The translations under genes were made by a program, and so were the position numbers. Below the pieces are notes generated by a model. It did not search any database, was not told the origin of the DNA, and saw nothing but the letters and a program-made list of their open reading frames with translations. 15,674 bases of DNA from Opitutia bacterium (GTDB lineage: Bacteria; Verrucomicrobiota; Verrucomicrobiia; Opitutales; UBA953): contig JAJPZB010000095.1 of NCBI GenBank assembly GCA_021204635.1, positions 1 to 15,674 of the forward strand. Reading direction: 5' to 3'. Shown in pieces: positions 15,600 to 15,674 of the stretch; position 1 is the stretch's first letter, and each line of letters starts with the position of its first letter.

Positions 15600-15674
15600 G
15601 TTGCCGCCACCAACCCCGACTTCGAGACGGTGGCGGGTTTGTGGCGGGAGGGGTTGGTGGTGAGAGTTTGGGTT
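15600..15674. repeat. Intergenic repeat element C, cut by the right window edge
   Basis: It starts with the 17-nt core GTTGCCGCCACCAACCC (15600-15616) and continues into G-rich units (GGTGGCGGGTTTGTGGCGGG, then GGGGTTGGTGGTGA, then GTTTGGGTT at the edge). CCACCAACCCC at 15607-15617 and GGGGTTGGTGG at 15650-15660 form a perfect 11-bp inverted repeat. It is in the same family as elements A and B. Here the order is C-rich then G-rich, upstream of a minus-strand gene, the opposite of A and B. It continues beyond the window. Confidence 0.8.

Noticed and set aside
1..15674. tRNA, rRNA, transposase or integrase genes
   Set aside because: No cloverleaf-like, rRNA-like or transposase-like sequence was found on reading both strands; a dedicated scan could not be run.

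Overview
The window looks like chromosome from a Gram-negative bacterium of the PVC superphylum, most plausibly Verrucomicrobiota/Opitutales. This rests on the style of the RHS core (RDPIEEQGGLNLYAF), the mix of single-copy bacterial genes and the moderately high GC. It is an inference from gene content; there is no rRNA or marker alignment behind it. All recognised genes are intact except the first, which runs off the left edge.

Region 1 (1-5054, + strand) is accessory. It holds the 3' part of an RHS/YD-repeat protein whose core domain ends near nt 1855, followed by an AT-rich C-terminal extension. That extension contains a 12-unit pentapeptide tandem repeat and a short unrecognised tip. Two tandem paralogous genes follow, encoding ~420-430 aa proteins with signal peptides. 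The composition drops sharply after the RHS core: sampled 60-nt lines contain 33 G/C at 301, 21 at 1981, 19 at 2941 and 37 at 9001. This is the usual signature of a polymorphic-toxin tip with accessory or immunity genes, although no known toxin or immunity domain was recognised.

Region 2 (5347-7437, - strand) is a housekeeping cluster transcribed as purC, purE, then an RluA-family pseudouridine synthase. PurC makes SAICAR from CAIR, and PurE is of the class II type that makes CAIR directly from AIR and CO2. Region 3 (7597-11401, + strand), divergent from purC, encodes a PbgA/YejM-like inner-membrane protein of the sulfatase/alkaline phosphatase superfamily, then PrmB (ribosomal protein L3 glutamine methyltransferase), then a WalJ/YycJ-like metallo-beta-lactamase-fold hydrolase. 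A run of 13 C lies between a perfect TTGACA box and the start of the PbgA-like gene. Region 4 (11732-15481, - strand) encodes a GH13 glycogen-debranching/pullulanase-like enzyme followed by an unusual fusion of a HAD phosphatase-like domain to a DciA-like (DUF721) domain.

The strongest unexplained signal is a family of degenerate intergenic repeats with the unit GGGTTDGTGGYGG and its complement. They fill both convergent gaps (5086-5363 and 11406-11731) and appear at 9513 and at the right edge (15600-15674). A 17-nt core, GTTGCCRCCACMAWCCC, occurs four times. The arms are inverted, so each large element could fold into a long hairpin. No tRNA, rRNA, CRISPR array, IS element or origin was recognised.
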